Below are positions 60,085-64,000 of a DNA stretch of 64,000 nucleotides, piece after piece. This DNA is from Adiantum capillus-veneris (lineage: Eukaryota; Streptophyta; Polypodiopsida; Polypodiales; Pteridaceae), in assembly GCA_014529385.2 (NCBI GenBank), contig CM043959.1, positions 57,762,753 through 57,826,752 on the forward strand. Direction: 5' to 3'. Positions within the stretch are counted from its first letter, which is position 1; each line of letters opens with the position of its first letter. The notes beneath the pieces were generated by a model. It was not told the DNA's origin and did no database searches. It worked only from the letters and a program-made list of their open reading frames with translations. A program made the translations under genes and the position numbers.

Positions 60085-62652
60085 GTGTGGCCAAGAAAGG
60101 GTCACCTAAACTGCGCGCGGTCGTTGAAAAAGACCTTGACTAGCGCTCCTATTCTACGAGTGCCCGATTGGAATGTAATTTTTCATGTGCATATTGATGC
60201 ATCGAACTTTGCTATTGGGTGTGTTCTAGCTCAACCAGGAGAACATAAACTGGACTACCCCATTAGCTTTGCAAGTCGTCAGTTGAATGATGCCGAAAGA
60301 AACTACACCAGTACAGAGCGAGAAGGTTTAGGTATGATTTATGCAGTGAAGAAATTTTGCTACTACCTTCTGGCCAACAAGTTTGTGTTCTATGTTGATC
60401 ATCAAGCCTTTTTGTATCTAGTAAATAAACCTTGTTCCACAGGAAGAATTACACGATGGTTGTTAATTCTCCTTGAGTTTGATTTTACCATTGTGGTGAG
60501 ACTTGGTAAAAGACATGTCATGGCTGATCATTTGTCTCGCATACCCAATGGTGAAGCCCCTACTGGAGTCGATGATGAATTGCCTGATACTTCTCTATTC
60601 CTAGTCGAAACCATACCTGAATGGAGTGAGAAGATTGTGAACTTTCTAGTTAATGGTTTTCCACCCAAAGAGCTTCGTAAAGACATAGCTCGAAAACTGT
60701 TAAAAGAATGTGAACCTTACTCTCTCATTACGGGAACTCTCTAAAGGCTAGGGAAGGATGATATTCTTAGACGTTGTGCCCGTGAGGATGAGTATTTGTA
60801 CATACTGCAAGAAGCCCACATGGGTATAGCCGGAGGACATTTCTCAGGGGAACTAACAACTAGAAAGGTGTTGCAATCAGGCTATTGGTGGCCAACCTTA
60901 TTTAAGGATGCATCACTTTTTGCAAAAGGATGTGATGAATGCCAACGTTACAAGATCACTCAACGAAAGGATAGGATGCCCTTACATCCTGTTAAAGTGA
61001 CTCAACCATTTGAAAAATGGGGTTTAGACTTTGTAGGCCCAATTAGTCCGGCCGCTCGTAGCACTCAATCTCGATATATTATCGTTGCCACTGACTATGT
61101 GACAAAGTGGGCGGAAGCCAGGGCGACACGTAAGGCCGATGCAAGGTCAACTGCCAAGTTTCTCTTTGAGAACATTGTGACAAGATTTGGTTGTCCCTTT
61201 GAGATTGTGAGTGACAATGGTACTCATTTTATAAATGGAGTAATAAAAGAACTCACTACCAACTTTATGATAGCTCACCATAAATCCACACCTTATTATC
61301 CACAAGCAAATGGCCAAGCTGAGAGCACCAATAAGACCTTAATCTCTATCTTAACCAAAACGGTGGAAGCTCATCGCACAGATTGGGATTTAAAGCTTAC
61401 ATCAGCTCTATGGGCTTATCGTACTGCGTATAAAGTTACCATTAATTGCACACCATTCAAGATGGTGTATGGCCAAGAAGCGGTTATGCCATGGGAGTTT
61501 GTCGTTCCTAGTCTTCGAGTAGCTTCTCAAGAAGGTTGGGATGGTAACCCCTTAGTTGAGCGATTATATATCCTTGAAAGGCTAGATGAAGAGAGGCAAT
61601 TAGCTGTGCAAAATGCACTTGTGGAGAAAGATAGGAGGAAGAAATGGTTTGACCGTCATTTAAAGAACAAAGATATCAGTGTTGGTGATAAAGTCCTTGT
61701 GTATGGAGTGCGTAACGAAAAGAAAAAGTTGAAATATGCGGGAAAAGGACCATATAGAGTATGTGAGATCACCCCACAAGGAACCATTCGTGTGGAGACT
61801 CTTGATGGAGTTGAAACCATTGGATTCCTCAATGGGAGCAAATTTAAAAGATACTATGATCCTTTAAGCCAAGAGGAGTTGCATGCCATCCATACAAAAA
61901 AGGCAGCCAAGGCACAAATAGAATTGAAGAAGATACAAGCTCAAGCTGAGGCTAAGGAGCGACAGCAACGTATAAGACGAAAACGAGAGGCTAACCTTGG
62001 AGTCACACATGCATTCCACGTTGAAATCAATGAGGATTGGTTGGACTCTGACACACCTCTACGATACCTTATTGAGCTAAACAGCACCTATGGAAAAGTG
62101 CTATATAATGCCATATTGGACACGGGTGCTAAATATAATCTGCTATCATATGGGGTGTGGTGTCAGTTAGGGAAGCCACCTCTATCTGAGAGTATTATCC
62201 AAGTCAAGGGTGTCAACAAGAAAAAAACTGTGGTTTTTGAAATCTGGCACACTTCTGTCAGTTATGACAATGGGGTTGTAGCTCAAGACTTTTTGGTCAT
62301 GCCTACTGGAACTATGGAGGGTAATATAAACCTAGGACACACGTGGATGATAGCCACCAAATGCACTATTGATTGGGGGACAGGGGGTGTCACAACACAG
62401 AAACCAACTGTTAGCCCTTCCATGCAAGCCATAGTCCTTGAGATATTGCCTCTTAAGGAAATAAAACCCAAAACATTGCATGTCCAAGAGGTTGAACCAT
62501 ATGTCCCCATAGCCCAAGTCTCTAGAGATTCAACTGATGTAGCTGAAATAAAGCTTGAGACACACAAGACCCATCCCAATATAACAAAGAAAACATACAA
62601 GTGGGTCCCTAAAGCTTCTTTAGCAACCATAGCCAATGCTAAAAGACAGTAG
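60085..62652 (+). pseudogene. gypsy D pol: RNase H, integrase, then protease-like domain
   Basis: One frame with a single TAA at 60742-60744. RT thumb/RNase H: FHVHIDASNFAIGCVLAQPG, YPISFASRQLNDAERNYTST, FYVDHQAFLYLVNKP. Integrase: zinc-binding (HMGIAGGHFSGELTTRK, CDECQRYK), core GLDFVGPIS, EIVSDNGTHF, NGQAESTNKT (all three acids kept), and C-terminus DKVLVYGVRNEKKK with GPYRV. About 60 residues after a coiled-coil-like K/Q/E stretch comes a retropepsin-like domain: LYNAILDTGAKYNLLSYGVW and later EGNINLGHTWMIATKCTIDW. A protease after integrase is not the usual gypsy order. The frame then continues past TAG 62650-62652. Confidence 0.87.
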
Positions 62653-63234
62653 CCTGGTAAGAGATGTCCCATTCGCCCCAAGAAATGTAAAGAAATGTTG
62701 CGTTGGATTCCTAAAAAACTATTGGAAGCCCAAGGCTACTATGAAGGAAATAATCAAATTTGGGTGCCAAAACGTAAATTGTGCTCTTACTTGTCACCGG
62801 GCCCATGTGAGCTCAATCCTGTGGCTCCAAAAATTGAAGATCGTGGAAAGGAAAAAATCACGGAATGCGACACACCTGCTCCAGAGCTAGTTTGGGTACC
62901 TAAAAAAGAACGATTTGTTCCACCTAGCTCAGGAACAGGGAAAGCAAATGAAGCTTCTTGCTCTTCATGTAGTTCCTATACGAAAATAGAAGCTTCGACA
63001 CAACCTCCACCTACCATTGTACATATCCATACAAGCAAGAAAGAGTTTGCATCTCCCGTTGTAGGTTCACCACCTACAGCAATGTTGCAAATAAAATCAT
63101 GGGAGAGTACCTTACCACCCTTGCAACTAGATGAAACACATAGGGCGATCGAAAACTATTGGTTAAAGCCTTCACCCATAACAACTTGGAACAATTGGTT
63201 TCAAAAGGTGACGACATCATTCCAAAAGGTATGA
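62653..63234 (+). pseudogene. 3' extension of gypsy D polyprotein with W-[VI]-P-K repeats
   Basis: Same frame as the upstream pol after one TAG. A basic and Pro/Ser-rich tail holds four spaced motifs: YKWVPKAS (just before the stop), LRWIPKKL, IWVPKRKL and VWVPKKER. These repeat at irregular spacing and resemble WVWVPN and YKWITK in gypsy C. No cysteine-histidine finger. It ends just before a purine tract at 63241. Confidence 0.5.
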
Positions 63235-63240
63235 TCTACC

Positions 63241-63345
63241 CAAGGAAGGGGGCAGTGTTTGCTGACATCCATCATTCACTTGCTTCCCTCTCAACCTTCC
63301 TCCCTGACCTCTCAATCTCCAATCCTAGGGAATGTATATATAAAG
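63241..63345 (+). promoter_or_regulatory. Purine tract and TATA-bearing segment (possible LTR start)
   Basis: The purine run AAGGAAGGGGGCAG (ending 63255) is followed by TGTTTGCTGAC at 63256, which looks like a 3' LTR opening. It does not match the 5' LTR of gypsy D. TATATATAAAG at 63335-63345 could be a promoter. Undecided between a foreign LTR and an internal promoter for the ORF below. Confidence 0.35.
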
Positions 63346-63511
63346 CCTTATACTAGTTCTAGAAAACAAAAAAAAAAGAAAAAAAAGAAAAAAAGAGAGA
63401 GCAAGAGCGACTATCAACGAGAGAGCACCCTATCAGATCCTACACATAAGTCTAAATTCACCATGTCACATCAAGAAACACACAAAAACAACTCATGTTT
63501 TAAAGACCTAA

Positions 63512-63958
63512 CCAAATCTATTTGTATTCTCAGAGACGGCTAGTTCACCAGAGGCATGCGCTTCTATTTTTGATGAAAGGTACCCTTTTTCTTTTTCTCA
63601 AGTGTTCCACATCTGCTACCCTGTACTTTCTTGTGAATGGGATTTGGTAGAGAGAATTGCACGTGAGAAAAATTTTGAGGAGTTAGAATGGCTGATACGT
63701 CTATGGATAACTAGTGATCCCTACCCAGTAGCGAATGTTTCTCCGGTGGCACATGCTTATTCTTTTGCACAGGATGAGTATCCACGCATCGCGAGGTTCT
63801 TGATTAACACGCTTGCGCAAGAGGATGATGAAGAAGAAACAATAGAGACAAAGGAAGACTATGGCCTCACGGAAAATGATTTCGTTTATCTAGACGATGA
63901 GGATAGAGGCCTAGCCTTAGGGTGGCCACCCGGTTTATATAATATCCTCTTTCCTTGA
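63512..63958 (+). CDS. Unidentified acidic ORF at the window end
   Basis: Open for about 148 codons without an ATG. It contains YPFSFSQVFHICYPVLSCEW, ELEWLIRLWITSDPYPVANV and an acidic stretch around EDDEEETIETKEDYGL, ending GWPPGLYNILFP. An ATG frame just upstream (63463) would need a frameshift or splice to join it. No domain recognised. A TATA box lies about 170 bp upstream. Confidence 0.3.
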   Translation, partial: PNLFVFSETASSPEACASIFDERYPFSFSQVFHICYPVLSCEWDLVERIAREKNFEELEWLIRLWITSDPYPVANVSPVAHAYSFAQDEYPRIARFLINTLAQEDDEEETIETKEDYGLTENDFVYLDDEDRGLALGWPPGLYNILFP

Positions 63959-64000
63959 TTCTAAAAGGGATGACAGATAGGTAGGTTAGGGGTCTGGATT

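Overview
This window looks like nuclear DNA of a land plant with a large, repeat-rich genome. It is built from nested Ty3/gypsy and Ty1/copia LTR retrotransposons with plant-type primer-binding sites (initiator tRNA-Met for copia, a tRNA-Asp-like site for some gypsy elements), very long gypsy LTRs, long CT/CA microsatellites and one hAT-superfamily DNA transposon. No ordinary host gene, tRNA or rRNA gene was recognised. A fern, lycophyte or gymnosperm would fit, but the sequence alone does not fix the species.

Layout. 1-6394: gypsy family A (decayed pol end, 2.65 kb LTR, PBS, leader ORFs, broken gag). 6395-10400: a 160-bp tandem array split by a solo family A LTR (6642-9303). 11.4-25.6 kb: a decayed minus-strand gypsy element (C), interrupted by a copia element (copia-1, 15216-22017), which is itself interrupted by a 1.6 kb solo LTR (17303-18896). 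25608-29050: a small internally deleted copia (copia-2). 29.05-33.9 kb: no recognisable genes. 33917-55447: gypsy family B with ~3.0 and ~2.4 kb LTRs, split first by an intact young copia element on the minus strand (copia-3, 37460-42991, one 1324-codon gag-pol ORF) and then by a ~6.1 kb hAT-like transposon (44929-51072). 55.4-57.1 kb: unidentified coding-like fragments. About 57.06-58.98 kb: the 3' end of another minus-strand gypsy element (E) with an unidentified ORF next to its polypurine tract. 58987-64000: a plus-strand gypsy element (D) that lacks gag and most of RT but keeps RNase H, integrase and an unusual 3' extension.

Most notable. The 6.1 kb DNA transposon carries two convergent genes, a decayed hAT transposase (BED finger plus DUF659/hAT core) on the minus strand and a decayed protein-kinase gene on the plus strand. 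Each is read inward from a TATA box beside GC-rich boxes repeated in inverted orientation at the two ends, and each end has its own tandem repeats. The boundaries are supported by a near-perfect 8-bp target duplication and by the host gypsy reading frame continuing in frame across the junction.

Second, two separate gypsy elements (C and D) have an aspartic-protease-like domain downstream of integrase, followed by a basic region with repeated W-[VI]-P-[KN] motifs. Almost every other coding region is broken by stops, frameshifts or deletions; only copia-3 looks capable of activity.
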